DNA from: an uncultured Variovorax sp.
GTDB taxonomy: Bacteria; Pseudomonadota; Gammaproteobacteria; Burkholderiales; Burkholderiaceae
DNA length: 39,819 nucleotides
Direction: 5' to 3'
NCBI GenBank assembly: GCA_946478645.1
Contig: CAMLCW010000004.1
Coordinates: forward strand, 1-39,819
Shown: positions 1 to 7,711 of the stretch, one piece after another
Layout of the letters: every line of letters begins with the position of its first letter
Numbering within the stretch: the stretch's first letter is position 1
Made by a program: the position numbers and the translations under genes
The notes under the pieces: generated by a model
Database searches by the model: none
Told to the model about the DNA's origin: nothing
The model's input: the letters and a program-made list of their open reading frames with translations, nothing else

Positions 1-1
1 G

Positions 2-514
2 CACATCGGCGACTGGGGCGGCGATGCGCGGCGCATCTTCCTGATGGGCCACTCGGCCGCGTGCGCGCACTGCGCCACGGCGGCCTGGGACGACGCGGTT
101 CGGCCCGAGGGCGGGCTGCCGCTGGCCGGCCTGGTGCTCGTGAGCCCGCGCGTGGCGGCCGACGTGCGGCCCGAGAACCCGAATGCACACGGCGTGCGGG
201 CGTACTACGGCGACGATGCGTCGCGCTACGAGGAACGCTCGCCGATGGGCCGCGTGCGGCGCGATGCGCCGCCCACGCTGGTCGCGGTCGCGCAGTACGA
301 GAACCCGCTGCTGGACTTCCAGGCCTTCGAACTCGCCCACCGGCTCGCGCAGGCCGCCGATGCGCTCGGCGCGCCGATGCCGCGCTTCGTGCAGTACGCC
401 GACCACAACCACATGAGCATCGTCACGCAGTTCGACACGCCGCACAACCAGCTGGGCGAGGACATTCGCGACTGGTGCGCGCGGGTCGAACGCGGCGAGT
501 TCGGCGCCCGATAG
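2..514 (+). CDS. Alpha/beta hydrolase, C-terminal part (5' end outside window)
   Basis: The reading frame is open from the first bases and ends with TAG at 512-514, so the start lies upstream of the window. The visible 170 residues include a nucleophile elbow GHSAA (Ser codon near 50), and a late DHNHMS segment (near 405-420) that fits the catalytic histidine. An acidic residue in the ENPLLDF segment may complete the triad. This is the layout of the esterase/lipase-like alpha/beta hydrolase superfamily. The substrate cannot be read from the sequence. The gene converges on the dehydrogenase gene with only 14 bases between the two stops. The fold call is secure; the specific activity is unknown. 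Confidence 0.8.
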   Translation, partial: HIGDWGGDARRIFLMGHSAACAHCATAAWDDAVRPEGGLPLAGLVLVSPRVAADVRPENPNAHGVRAYYGDDASRYEERSPMGRVRRDAPPTLVAVAQYENPLLDFQAFELAHRLAQAADALGAPMPRFVQYADHNHMSIVTQFDTPHNQLGEDIRDWCARVERGEFGAR

Positions 515-528
515 GCGTCACCCGCCCG

Positions 529-3183
529 TCAACCCAGCGCGTGCCGCGCCGCCTTCGCAATGCTCGCGGCATCCACCCCGAAGAAGCCGCGCAGCGCCGC
601 GCGCGTGTCGCTGCGCCCGAAGCCGTCGGTGCCGAGCGTGAGGTAGCGGCGTCCCTCGGGCAAAAAGGCGCGCACGCTCTCGGGCACGGCGCGCACGTAG
701 TCGGTGGCCGCGACGATCGGGCCCGTGCCGGTGCCGAGCTGCTGCGCGACGAAGGGCGTGCCGGCGTCTTTGTCGCCCGCCATCGCGCGCTGCTCGCAGC
801 CGAGCCCGTCGCGCGCCAGTTCGCTCCAGCTCGTGACGCTGAACACCTCGGCCTCGATGCCTTCGGCGGCGAGCTGCTCGGCGGCCTTGACCACCTCGGT
901 GAGGATCGCGCCGGAACCCATCAGCGTGACCGCCTTCTTCGTCTTCTTCCCGGCCGGCGCATACGAAGCGAAGCGGTAGCACCCGCGCAGGATGTCGCCT
1001 TCCGCGCCCGCGGGCACGTCAGGCTGCGCGTAGTTCTCGTTCATGAGCGTGACGTAATAGAACACGTCCTGCTGCTCGACCATCATCTCGCGGATGCCGG
1101 CATCGACGATCACGGCCATCTCGCCCGCGAAGGCCGGGTCGTAGGCCTTGCAGTTGGGAATGGTCGCGGCCACGAGGTGGCTGCTGCCGTCCTGGTGTTG
1201 CAGGCCCTCGCCGCCGAGCGTGGTGCGGCCCGAGGTGGCACCCAGCAAAAAGCCGCGCGCGCGCTGGTCGGCCGCGGCCCAGATCGCATCGCCCACGCGC
1301 TGGAAGCCGAACATCGAGTAGTAGATGTAGAACGGCAGCATCGCGAGGCCGTGCACGCTGTAGCTGGTGGCCGCGGCCGTCCAGCTCGCGATGGCGCCGG
1401 CCTCGCTGATGCCCTCCTCGAGGATCTGCCCGTCGGTGGCTTCGCGGTAGCTCAGCACCGAGCCGATGTCCTCGGGCGCATAGCGCTGGCCCACGCTCGA
1501 ATAGATGCCGACCTGCTTGAACAGGTTGGCCATGCCGAATGTGCGCGCCTCGTCGGCCACGATGGGCACGATGCGCGGGCCCAGGGCCTTGTGCTTCAGC
1601 AGGTTGCCGAGCAGCCGCACGAAGGCCATGGTGGTGCTCATCTCCTTGCCGGCGGCGGCGGTGGCGAACTGCGCATAGGCCGCGATGTCGGGCTTGGGCA
1701 CCACGTCGCAGGCGGTTTCGCGCCGCGGCATGGCGCCGCCGAGCGCCTCGCGGTGCCGGCGCAGGTACTGCATCTCGGGGCTGTCCTCGGGCGGGCGGTA
1801 GAAGTCCATCGCGGCCGCCTGCGCGTCGGTCAGCGGCAGGTTGAAGCGGTCGCGGAACTCGATCAGGTCGACCTCGCCCATCTTCTTGTGCGAGTGCGTG
1901 GTCATCTTGCCCTGCGCGGCGCTGCCCATGCCGTAGCCCTTCTTGGTGTGGGCCAGGATCACGGTCGGCCGGCCCTGGTGCGCGGCAGCCGCGGCATAGG
2001 CGGCATGGATCTTCACGAGGTCGTGGCCGCCGCGCTTGAGGCGGTCGATCTGCTCGTCGGTCATGCCCTGGGCCAGGCGCGCGAGCTCTGGGTTCTGGCC
2101 GAAGAAGTTGTCGCGGTTGAAGCGGCCGTCCTTGGCCGCGAAAGTCTGCATCTGGCCGTCGACGGTGCTCGCGAAGGCGCGCGCGAGCGCACCGCTCGCA
2201 TCCTGCGCGAAGAGGCCGTCCCAGTCGCTGCCCCAGACCAGCTTGATGACGTTCCAGCCGGCGCCCGCGAAGAGCTTTTCAAGCTCGTCGATGATGCGGC
2301 CGTTGCCGCGCACGGGGCCGTCGAGCCGCTGCAGATTGCAGTTGACGACCCACACGAGGTTGTCGAGCTTCTCGCGCGCGGCCAGCGTGAGCGCGCTCAT
2401 CGATTCGGGCTCGTCCATCTCGCCGTCGCCGAACACGCCCCAGACCTTGCGGCCCTCGCAATTCAGCAGGTTGCGGTGCGTGAGGTAGCGCATGAAGCGC
2501 GCGTGGTAGATCGAGCTGATGGGCCCGATGCCCATCGAGCCGGTCGGAAACTGCCAGAAGTCGGGCATCAGGTACGGATGCGGATAGCTGCACAGGCCGC
2601 GCGCGCCGTTGCCGTCGGTGAAGGCGGGCGCGGTGAGTTCCTGGCGGTAGTGGCGCAGGTCGTCTTCGCTCAGGCGGCCTTCGAGGTACGCCCGCGCATA
2701 CACGCCGGGCGCGCTGTGCGGCTGGAAGAACACGAGATCACCACCGTGCGCTGGGCTGCGCGCATGGAAGAAGTGGTTGAAGCCGGTCTCGAACAGGTCG
2801 GCCGCGCTCGCGTAGCTCGCGATGTGGCCGCCGAGTTCGCCGTACGCCTGGTTGGCCTTGGCGACCATCGCGAGCGCGTTCCAGCGCATCAGCGAGGCGA
2901 GCTTCTCCTCGATCGCGAGGTCGCCGGGGAACGGCGGCTGGTCCTGCACGCCGATGGTGTTGACGTAGGGCGTGGCCAGCTCGGGTTGCCAGCCGATGCG
3001 CTGTTGGCGCGCGAGCCGTGCGAGCTCGTCGAGCATCTGCCGCGCGCGCTGGGGGCCGTGGACCTGCGCGAGCGCGAGGAAGGACTCGCGCCATTCGGCG
3101 GTCTCGGCGGGGTCAGGGTCGTGCGAGAGCGTTTCGTCGAGAAGCAGCGCGCGCATCTGGTCGGCGGAAATCGGGGCGTTCAT
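529..3183 (-). CDS. AceE-type 2-oxoacid (pyruvate/2-oxobutyrate) dehydrogenase E1 component
   Basis: This 884-residue protein is full length for the homodimeric E1 family (E. coli AceE is about 887 residues). It carries the thiamine-diphosphate motif starting GDGEMDEPES at residue 252, followed by a NCNLQRLDGPVRGN segment. The conserved central block FYIYYSMFGFQR and TSGRTTL is also present. E1 decarboxylates a 2-oxoacid and passes the acyl group to the lipoyl E2 subunit. No E2 (aceF) or E3 (lpd) gene is adjacent, so this looks like an orphan paralogue and not the housekeeping aceE. It is divergent from an Lrp/AsnC regulator 105 bases away. That arrangement recalls mdeB/mdeR of Pseudomonas putida (2-oxobutyrate dehydrogenase with an Lrp-type regulator), but no mdeA methionine lyase gene is seen here. 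Enzyme family is certain; substrate is inference. Confidence 0.93.
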   Translation of the reverse strand: MNAPISADQMRALLLDETLSHDPDPAETAEWRESFLALAQVHGPQRARQMLDELARLARQQRIGWQPELATPYVNTIGVQDQPPFPGDLAIEEKLASLMRWNALAMVAKANQAYGELGGHIASYASAADLFETGFNHFFHARSPAHGGDLVFFQPHSAPGVYARAYLEGRLSEDDLRHYRQELTAPAFTDGNGARGLCSYPHPYLMPDFWQFPTGSMGIGPISSIYHARFMRYLTHRNLLNCEGRKVWGVFGDGEMDEPESMSALTLAAREKLDNLVWVVNCNLQRLDGPVRGNGRIIDELEKLFAGAGWNVIKLVWGSDWDGLFAQDASGALARAFASTVDGQMQTFAAKDGRFNRDNFFGQNPELARLAQGMTDEQIDRLKRGGHDLVKIHAAYAAAAAHQGRPTVILAHTKKGYGMGSAAQGKMTTHSHKKMGEVDLIEFRDRFNLPLTDAQAAAMDFYRPPEDSPEMQYLRRHREALGGAMPRRETACDVVPKPDIAAYAQFATAAAGKEMSTTMAFVRLLGNLLKHKALGPRIVPIVADEARTFGMANLFKQVGIYSSVGQRYAPEDIGSVLSYREATDGQILEEGISEAGAIASWTAAATSYSVHGLAMLPFYIYYSMFGFQRVGDAIWAAADQRARGFLLGATSGRTTLGGEGLQHQDGSSHLVAATIPNCKAYDPAFAGEMAVIVDAGIREMMVEQQDVFYYVTLMNENYAQPDVPAGAEGDILRGCYRFASYAPAGKKTKKAVTLMGSGAILTEVVKAAEQLAAEGIEAEVFSVTSWSELARDGLGCEQRAMAGDKDAGTPFVAQQLGTGTGPIVAATDYVRAVPESVRAFLPEGRRYLTLGTDGFGRSDTRAALRGFFGVDAASIAKAARHALG

Positions 3184-3207
3184 GCGAGCACTTTAGGCTG
3201 CATCGAG

Positions 3208-3280
3208 GCAAATTTGCTACTGCTGGCGCATGGTGTTGCAAAACACCTCAACATAAAATGCCGCGCCAAACCCAATTTGC
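3208..3280. promoter_or_regulatory. Candidate Lrp/AsnC operator region between divergent genes
   Basis: The 105-base divergent gap holds three symmetric or repeated elements. GCAAATTTGC at 3208-3217 is a perfect 10-bp palindrome. GGTGTT-GCAA-AACACC at 3232-3247 has perfect 6-bp arms. AATTTGC recurs as a direct repeat at 3211-3217 and 3274-3280, the latter just ahead of the regulator start. Lrp/AsnC proteins bind several phased, weakly palindromic sites near their own promoters, so this is a plausible operator cluster. The symmetry is seen directly; the function is inferred. Confidence 0.5.
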
Positions 3281-3288
3281 AGGATTTC

Positions 3289-3765
3289 ATGCAACTCGAC
3301 GCCATCGACCTGCGCATCCTTGACGAACTGCAGCGCGACGGTGCGCTCTCGAACGTCGAGCTTGCGCGCCGCGTGCACCTGTCGCCGTCGCCCTGCCTCG
3401 CGCGCGTGAAGGCGCTCGAGGCCGGGGGCGTGATCGACCGCTACGTCGCGCTGGCCAATGCCAAGGCGCTGGGCCTCGGGCTCAACGTGTTCATCTCGAT
3501 CAGCCTCACGACGCAGAGCAAGCAGTCGCTCGCCGATTTCGAGCAGCGCATCGCCGAGCACGACGAAGTGATGGAGTGCTACCTGATGACCGGCGACAGC
3601 GACTACCTGATCCGCATCGCGGTGGCCGACATGGCGGCGCTCGAGAAGTTCATCCTCGAGCAGCTCACGCCGATTCCGGGGATCGAGAAGATCCGCTCGA
3701 GCTTTGCTTTAAAGCAGGTCAGATACAAAACGGCGCTGCCGTTGCCGGTAGCGCCGTTGAAATAG
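3289..3765 (+). CDS. Lrp/AsnC family transcriptional regulator
   Basis: The 158-residue product has the standard two-part Lrp architecture. An N-terminal winged helix-turn-helix begins LDAIDLRILDELQRDG and continues through LARRVHLSPSPCLARVKALE. A C-terminal RAM/effector domain contains the VMECYLMTGDSDYLIRI core. The ATG at 3289 is preferred because it opens directly on the HTH and has AGGA at 3281-3284. The long upstream open frame is the antisense shadow of the dehydrogenase gene. Members respond to amino acids or related small molecules and often regulate a divergent catabolic gene. The target is therefore probably the AceE-type dehydrogenase next door, with an effector among 2-oxoacids or amino acids such as methionine or threonine. 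The effector is inference. Confidence 0.93.
   Translation: MQLDAIDLRILDELQRDGALSNVELARRVHLSPSPCLARVKALEAGGVIDRYVALANAKALGLGLNVFISISLTTQSKQSLADFEQRIAEHDEVMECYLMTGDSDYLIRIAVADMAALEKFILEQLTPIPGIEKIRSSFALKQVRYKTALPLPVAPLK
3726..3758 (-). terminator. Intrinsic terminator for phoX, embedded in the 3' end of the Lrp gene
   Basis: AACGGCGCT (3729-3737) and AGCGCCGTT (3750-3758) form a perfect 9-bp stem around a 12-base loop. Read on the minus strand the stem is followed by TTTT, so it would end transcripts from the PhoX gene, whose stop lies about 40 bases away. On the plus strand no T-run follows. The element lies inside the last codons of the Lrp regulator. Confidence 0.6.
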
Positions 3766-3798
3766 AAGCGAAGCCAGCCCGAAGGCTGATGTTGCTAC

Positions 3799-6018
3799 TT
3801 AGAGGCCGATCAGGCCGCCGTCATCCTTGGTGATGACCACGGTGGCCGAGCGCGGGCGGGCGCTGCCGCCGTCGGGCCAGTGGCTGATGAACTTGGCCGG
3901 CTCGTCGATGTCCTCCTCTTCCGTGCCTTCACCCGGGTGCTGGATGTTCACGAACAGCGCGCGGCCGTCGCCCGATTCGGCGATGCCGGTGATCTCGCAG
4001 TCCTTCGGGCCGACGAGGAAGCGGCGCAGGCCTTCGGCACCGGGCGCCTTGCCGACGAAGGTGTTCTGCGTGAGCGTGGTGTCGCCGTTGACGTTGGTGA
4101 TCGTCTTCGCGCCGCCGTCGCCCACCTCGCCGGGCAGCGCGGCAAGCAGCATGCAGTTGGTGACGTCGGTGTAGGCGCCGTCGTCGGTCTCCAGCCACAG
4201 CAGGCCGGGCGCGGCTTCACTGAACCACAGGCCGTCGGGGCTCGAGAAGTCGTTGTCGTCGGAGAGCTGCGACAGGTTCACGTCGGCCGGCGCGGTGGCG
4301 CGCGCGCCGAACAGGTACACGTCCCACTTGAAGCTCAGCGCGGCCGGGTCGGCGTTGTCGTCGGCAAAGCGCACGATGTGGCCGTTCGGGTTGCCCTTCT
4401 GGTCGGAGCCATCCATCTTCTTGTCGTTGTAGAAGCGCGGGTTGGCGGCGTTGGTCTTGTCGATCGGCCGCGCGCTGGCGTTGGTGTTGGTGAGCGTCAG
4501 GTAGACGTCGCCGGTCTTCGGGTTGACCGAAGCCCACTCCGGGCGGTCCATCGGGGTCGCGCCGGCCGCGTCGGCCGCGAGGCGGGCGTTGGTCACCACG
4601 TCGGCCGCATCGGCGAACGCGTATTTCGCGTTGTCCGAGCTGATGCCGTTCACGCCCAGCGAGAGCTCGAGCCAGACGCCGGTGCCGTCGTCATTGAAGC
4701 GCGCGACGTAGAGCTTGCCGTCGTCCATGTACTTGTCGCCGGCCGCGATGCCGCCGCCGACATCGGCCGCGTCCCAGGCCTTGGTGGAAACGAACTTGTA
4801 GATGTACTCGTTGCGCGAGTCGTCGCCCATGTACCAGACCAGCGGCTTGCCGACCACGACCGGGCCGAGGCAGGCGCCCTCATGGCCGAAACGGCCCAGC
4901 GCGGTGCGCTTCTTGGGCGTGCTCGCGGGGTTGAACGGATCGATCTCGACCACCCAGCCGTAGGTGTTGTGGCCGTTGCGGTAGTCGTCGATGGCGGTCG
5001 CGCCCTTGACTTCGGTGTTCCAGCGGCCGTAGAGGTCGTCGGGCGTGTCGGGCGTGACGGTGGCCCAGAGCTCGCGGCCGCTGCTGGTCACGCCGTAGCG
5101 CTTGAACGATGCGAGCTCCTTGGCCGTGCGTGCCGTGTCGTCGGTGGCAAGGCGGCGGAAGTAGCCGGCCCAGTTCTCTTCGCAGGTCAGGTAGGTGCCC
5201 CACGGCGTGGTGCCGTTGGCGCAGTTGTTGAGCGTGCCGCGGGTCTTGCTGCCGTCGGTCGAGTATTTCGTCTTCAGGTAGTCGGTCTTGGCGGCAGGGC
5301 CCGAGAAGTGCATCTCGGTCAGCGTGTGGATGCGGCGGTTGAAGCGCGAATCCTGCTTGTAGCTCCAGGTGTTGCCGTTCTTGTTCACTTCGACGACGCT
5401 GATGCCGTGCACGTAGAACTCACGCAGCACTTCGTCGGCGTTGGTGCGCACGCCTGCAACGACCGTCTGGCCCTGGGGATGCAGGAACACGGGCGTGATC
5501 GCTTCGTGGTTCATCACGAGCAGGCCGCGCGAGGCGCTCTTGGCGTCCCACTTGTCCGACGCGTCGATGCCGAAGAAGGTCATGCCGTCATGGTGGTCGC
5601 CGGCGCGGCGGTCGAAGGTGGCCGGATCGTCGGTGCCGTCGTTCTTGTAAGCGGGCACGCCGGCGGCGATCGGGTCGCCCAGGCGGTAGAGCACGCTGGC
5701 CGTGTAGCCGGCCGGCACGGCCACTGCGTCGGCCAGGCTCTTGGCCACGGGGTTGAAGTTCAGCTTCATCGGTGCCGGTGCGGGCGCGGGTGCCGGCGCC
5801 GGTGCGGGCGGAATGATCGGGAAAGCCACGCCGCCGCCGCTGCCGCCGCCGCACGCCTGCAGCAGCGCGGTGCCGGCGGTGCCGACGCCCAGGCCGAACA
5901 GCTGCCGGCGGCTCAGGCGCGCTGCGACGAGGTCGGTGAAGGACGGGTTCGAGGTGGGGTTGGTGCCGACATCGTCGAGGTCGATGCCGTTGGCGTCGGT
6001 GCGGGTGTTTGCGGTCAT
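3799..6018 (-). CDS. phoX: PhoX-family (DUF839) phosphatase, Tat-exported
   Basis: The product is 739 residues from the ATG at 6018; a TTG two codons upstream has a poorer context. The N-terminus has a twin-arginine motif SRRQLF (about residue 36), a hydrophobic stretch, and LLQACGGG. The last could act as a lipobox, so the protein may be a Tat-exported lipoprotein. A Pro-Ala repeat linker (about residues 70-85) separates this from the globular part. The rest has the PhoX/DUF839 hallmarks, including RRAGDHHDGMTFFG, LLVMNHEAITP, LTCEENWAGYF and FGHEGACLGPVV. PhoX enzymes are Ca/Fe-dependent alkaline phosphatases that release phosphate from organic phosphomonoesters in the periplasm. A Pho-box-like element lies upstream and an intrinsic terminator downstream. 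Some DUF839 proteins have no tested activity, so the phosphatase role is by family. Confidence 0.9.
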   Translation of the reverse strand: MTANTRTDANGIDLDDVGTNPTSNPSFTDLVAARLSRRQLFGLGVGTAGTALLQACGGGSGGGVAFPIIPPAPAPAPAPAPAPMKLNFNPVAKSLADAVAVPAGYTASVLYRLGDPIAAGVPAYKNDGTDDPATFDRRAGDHHDGMTFFGIDASDKWDAKSASRGLLVMNHEAITPVFLHPQGQTVVAGVRTNADEVLREFYVHGISVVEVNKNGNTWSYKQDSRFNRRIHTLTEMHFSGPAAKTDYLKTKYSTDGSKTRGTLNNCANGTTPWGTYLTCEENWAGYFRRLATDDTARTAKELASFKRYGVTSSGRELWATVTPDTPDDLYGRWNTEVKGATAIDDYRNGHNTYGWVVEIDPFNPASTPKKRTALGRFGHEGACLGPVVVGKPLVWYMGDDSRNEYIYKFVSTKAWDAADVGGGIAAGDKYMDDGKLYVARFNDDGTGVWLELSLGVNGISSDNAKYAFADAADVVTNARLAADAAGATPMDRPEWASVNPKTGDVYLTLTNTNASARPIDKTNAANPRFYNDKKMDGSDQKGNPNGHIVRFADDNADPAALSFKWDVYLFGARATAPADVNLSQLSDDNDFSSPDGLWFSEAAPGLLWLETDDGAYTDVTNCMLLAALPGEVGDGGAKTITNVNGDTTLTQNTFVGKAPGAEGLRRFLVGPKDCEITGIAESGDGRALFVNIQHPGEGTEEEDIDEPAKFISHWPDGGSARPRSATVVITKDDGGLIGL

Positions 6019-6072
6019 GCGCAATGCTTTCGTGGGTTGAAAAGGAACAACCCGCGAAGGTAGGCACTTCGT

Positions 6073-6090
6073 ATGACGGCCCGATGAAAT
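6073..6090 (-). promoter_or_regulatory. Candidate Pho box upstream of phoX
   Basis: Read on the minus strand the site is ATTTCAT-CGGG-CCGTCAT, two 7-base half-sites with a 4-base spacer. This is the 11-base periodicity of PhoB boxes, and the halves match CTGTCAT at 5/7 and 6/7. It lies 55 bases upstream of the phoX ATG. A loose -10 (TACCTT) follows 10 bases downstream of the second half-site, consistent with PhoB replacing a -35 element. Function is inferred from position and match. Confidence 0.5.
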
Positions 6091-6125
6091 CTCGACGCCC
6101 GCGCAGGAGCAACCGGCCTAACCCA

Positions 6126-6207
6126 GTGCACCCGCGGAGCTGGCTTTGCCAGGCCGCTGGGTGCGCCCCCCAGTGGGGGGAGGCGCCGCAGGCGCTTCGG
6201 GGGGCGT
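6126..6207. repeat. REP-like GC-rich palindromic element
   Basis: The element contains three nested hairpins in a row: CTGGC-TTT-GCCAG (6140-6152), CCCCCC-AGT-GGGGGG (6166-6180) and GCGCC-GCA-GGCGC (6183-6195). A second G6 tract at 6199-6204 can pair with the C6 tract instead of the first. It ends against the mltA stop codon. The wording resembles extragenic palindromes I recall as common in Comamonadaceae genomes. Only one copy lies in this window, so repeat status rests on that recollection. Confidence 0.55.
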
Positions 6208-7359
6208 CTAAGGCGCCGGGGTCTGACGCGGCCATAGCGCCCAGAGGCGCAACGGCTGGTTCATGCTCGCGGCGAGGCGCCCGGCATCGGGCCCGGTGCC
6301 CGCGAAATAGTCGGCGCGCACCGCACCGACGATGGCGCTGCCGGTGTCCTGCGCCACCACCAGCTTCTGCAGCTGCGCGGCCGGGCCGCTGGACGCGAGC
6401 CAGACCGGCGTGCCGTAGGGAATGCTCTCGCGGTCGACTGCGATCGAGCGCCCCGCGGTGAGCGGCACGCCCTGCGCGCCGCGTGGGCCGAAGGCGGCGT
6501 CGAGCTCGTTGAGCGGCTCTTCGCGGAAGAACACATAGCGCGGGTTGCTCCACAGCAGCTGCGTCAGGCGCTGTGGGTTCTGCGCCACCCAGGCCTTGGT
6601 GTCGTCAGGCCAGCGGCCGACCTTGGTCACGCCCTGCGACATCAGCCATTGCTGCACGCTGCGGTAGGGCTGCTCGTTGGTGGCCGCGTAGGCCACGCGC
6701 ACTGTGCGCTGCACGCCGCCGGGCTCGGTGATGCGCAGCCGGCCGGAGCCCTGGATGTGCAGCATCAGCGCGTCGATGGGGTCGGCCATCCAGGCGATCT
6801 CGCGGCCGCGCAACGCGGCCTGCACCTCGGGCAGGGTCTCGATCTGCTGCCGGGTGTACCAGGGGCGGCGCGGCACCAGCCCCTCGGGCGCCCGGTAGAT
6901 CGGTACGTTGAAGGTGGCGGTCGGCACGCGCGAGGCCTCGTACACCGGCTCGTAGTAGCTCGTCAGCTTGCCTTCGCTCGCGCCGGCCAGCGATTCCACG
7001 CGGTAGGGCTGGAGCCGTTCGGTCACCCAGCGGCGCTGCTCCTCAGGCGTGGCGATGGCGAGCTCGCGCACCTCGCGGCACAGCGGCGCGAAGGCCGCAT
7101 TGGGCCGCGCACAGTTGGCGAGCAGCGCGATCCAGGCTTCGTGCAGCGGATCGTCGCCGAAGCCGGGCAGCTCCGACCAGCCAACCGGCACCCACCGGCT
7201 CTTGGGGTGCGCCATCGAGCCGGTCAGCGGACCGAGGTCGCGCGGAGGCGTGACGGCGGGAGGTGGGGCCGTCGTGTCCGGCGCGCGCGGGCTGACGGAA
7301 CAACCTGCAATCGTTGCTACGATTACAAGCCCTGACAGCCACTGGAGTCGATTTTTCAT
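6208..7359 (-). CDS. mltA: Membrane-bound lytic murein transglycosylase A (MltA)
   Basis: The 383-residue product starts MKNRLQWLSG and has a lipoprotein signal ending TIAGC (Cys20), placing it at the outer membrane. The MltA catalytic and 3D domains are evident: LTSYYEPVYEAS, DALMLHIQGSGRL, then a C-terminal VVAQDTGSAIVGAVRADYF block carrying the conserved aspartates. MltA cleaves the MurNAc-GlcNAc bond of peptidoglycan, forming 1,6-anhydroMurNAc ends. The start at 7359 is chosen for the lipoprotein signal; longer in-frame extensions have no sensible leader. Its Shine-Dalgarno sequence is weak. The start codon overlaps the opposite-strand ATG of a small membrane protein gene, so the mltA promoter must lie within or beyond that gene. 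Confidence 0.93.
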   Translation of the reverse strand: MKNRLQWLSGLVIVATIAGCSVSPRAPDTTAPPPAVTPPRDLGPLTGSMAHPKSRWVPVGWSELPGFGDDPLHEAWIALLANCARPNAAFAPLCREVRELAIATPEEQRRWVTERLQPYRVESLAGASEGKLTSYYEPVYEASRVPTATFNVPIYRAPEGLVPRRPWYTRQQIETLPEVQAALRGREIAWMADPIDALMLHIQGSGRLRITEPGGVQRTVRVAYAATNEQPYRSVQQWLMSQGVTKVGRWPDDTKAWVAQNPQRLTQLLWSNPRYVFFREEPLNELDAAFGPRGAQGVPLTAGRSIAVDRESIPYGTPVWLASSGPAAQLQKLVVAQDTGSAIVGAVRADYFAGTGPDAGRLAASMNQPLRLWALWPRQTPAP

Positions 7360-7513
7360 GGGTTTGATTTTGCTCGAAGCCCTTCTTGCCGGGCTCGTGC
7401 TCATCCTGATCGTCTGGTGGACCATGTTCTCGGGCCGGAAAAAGGGCGAACTGCACGATGACGAGGCCGACAACCCCGCGTCCGACGAACCGAAGCCGCC
7501 GCCCCGAATGTGA
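7358..7513 (+). CDS. Small single-pass membrane protein, 51 residues, unknown function
   Basis: This short frame starts MGLILLEALLAGLVLILIVW and encodes one strongly hydrophobic helix (residues 2-24). A basic SGRKK stop-transfer patch follows, then an acidic, proline-rich tail (HDDEADNP, DEPKPPP). A GGAG lies at 7344-7347, ten bases before the ATG. The membrane helix, positive-inside patch and biased tail look like a genuine small protein rather than chance. It is divergent from mltA and the two start codons overlap (CAT/ATG at 7357-7360). A link to cell-wall remodelling is speculative. Confidence 0.6.
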   Translation: MGLILLEALLAGLVLILIVWWTMFSGRKKGELHDDEADNPASDEPKPPPRM

Positions 7514-7711
7514 ATTTCTTCCGTAGCCGCAGACCGCGGCGGGATGTCGGAGATTTGCTCTATCGCTATTACTTTAGTAGCAAACAATTCAATATTCACG
7601 GGCATTCATACGATAGATTGATGCTTTCAAGCGGATGCGCAAGGCCGTACCATCGCAGACTTGCCAAGGCTAAGCTGTGGCCCGCCTGATTCAACCTTGA
7701 AAGGGATCGCC

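Noticed and set aside
61..3288. Very long plus-strand open frame running in phase into the Lrp gene
   Set aside because: It is antisense to the AceE-type gene, is Arg/Ala-rich as expected of GC-rich shadow frames, and has no recognisable domain before the Lrp start at 3289.
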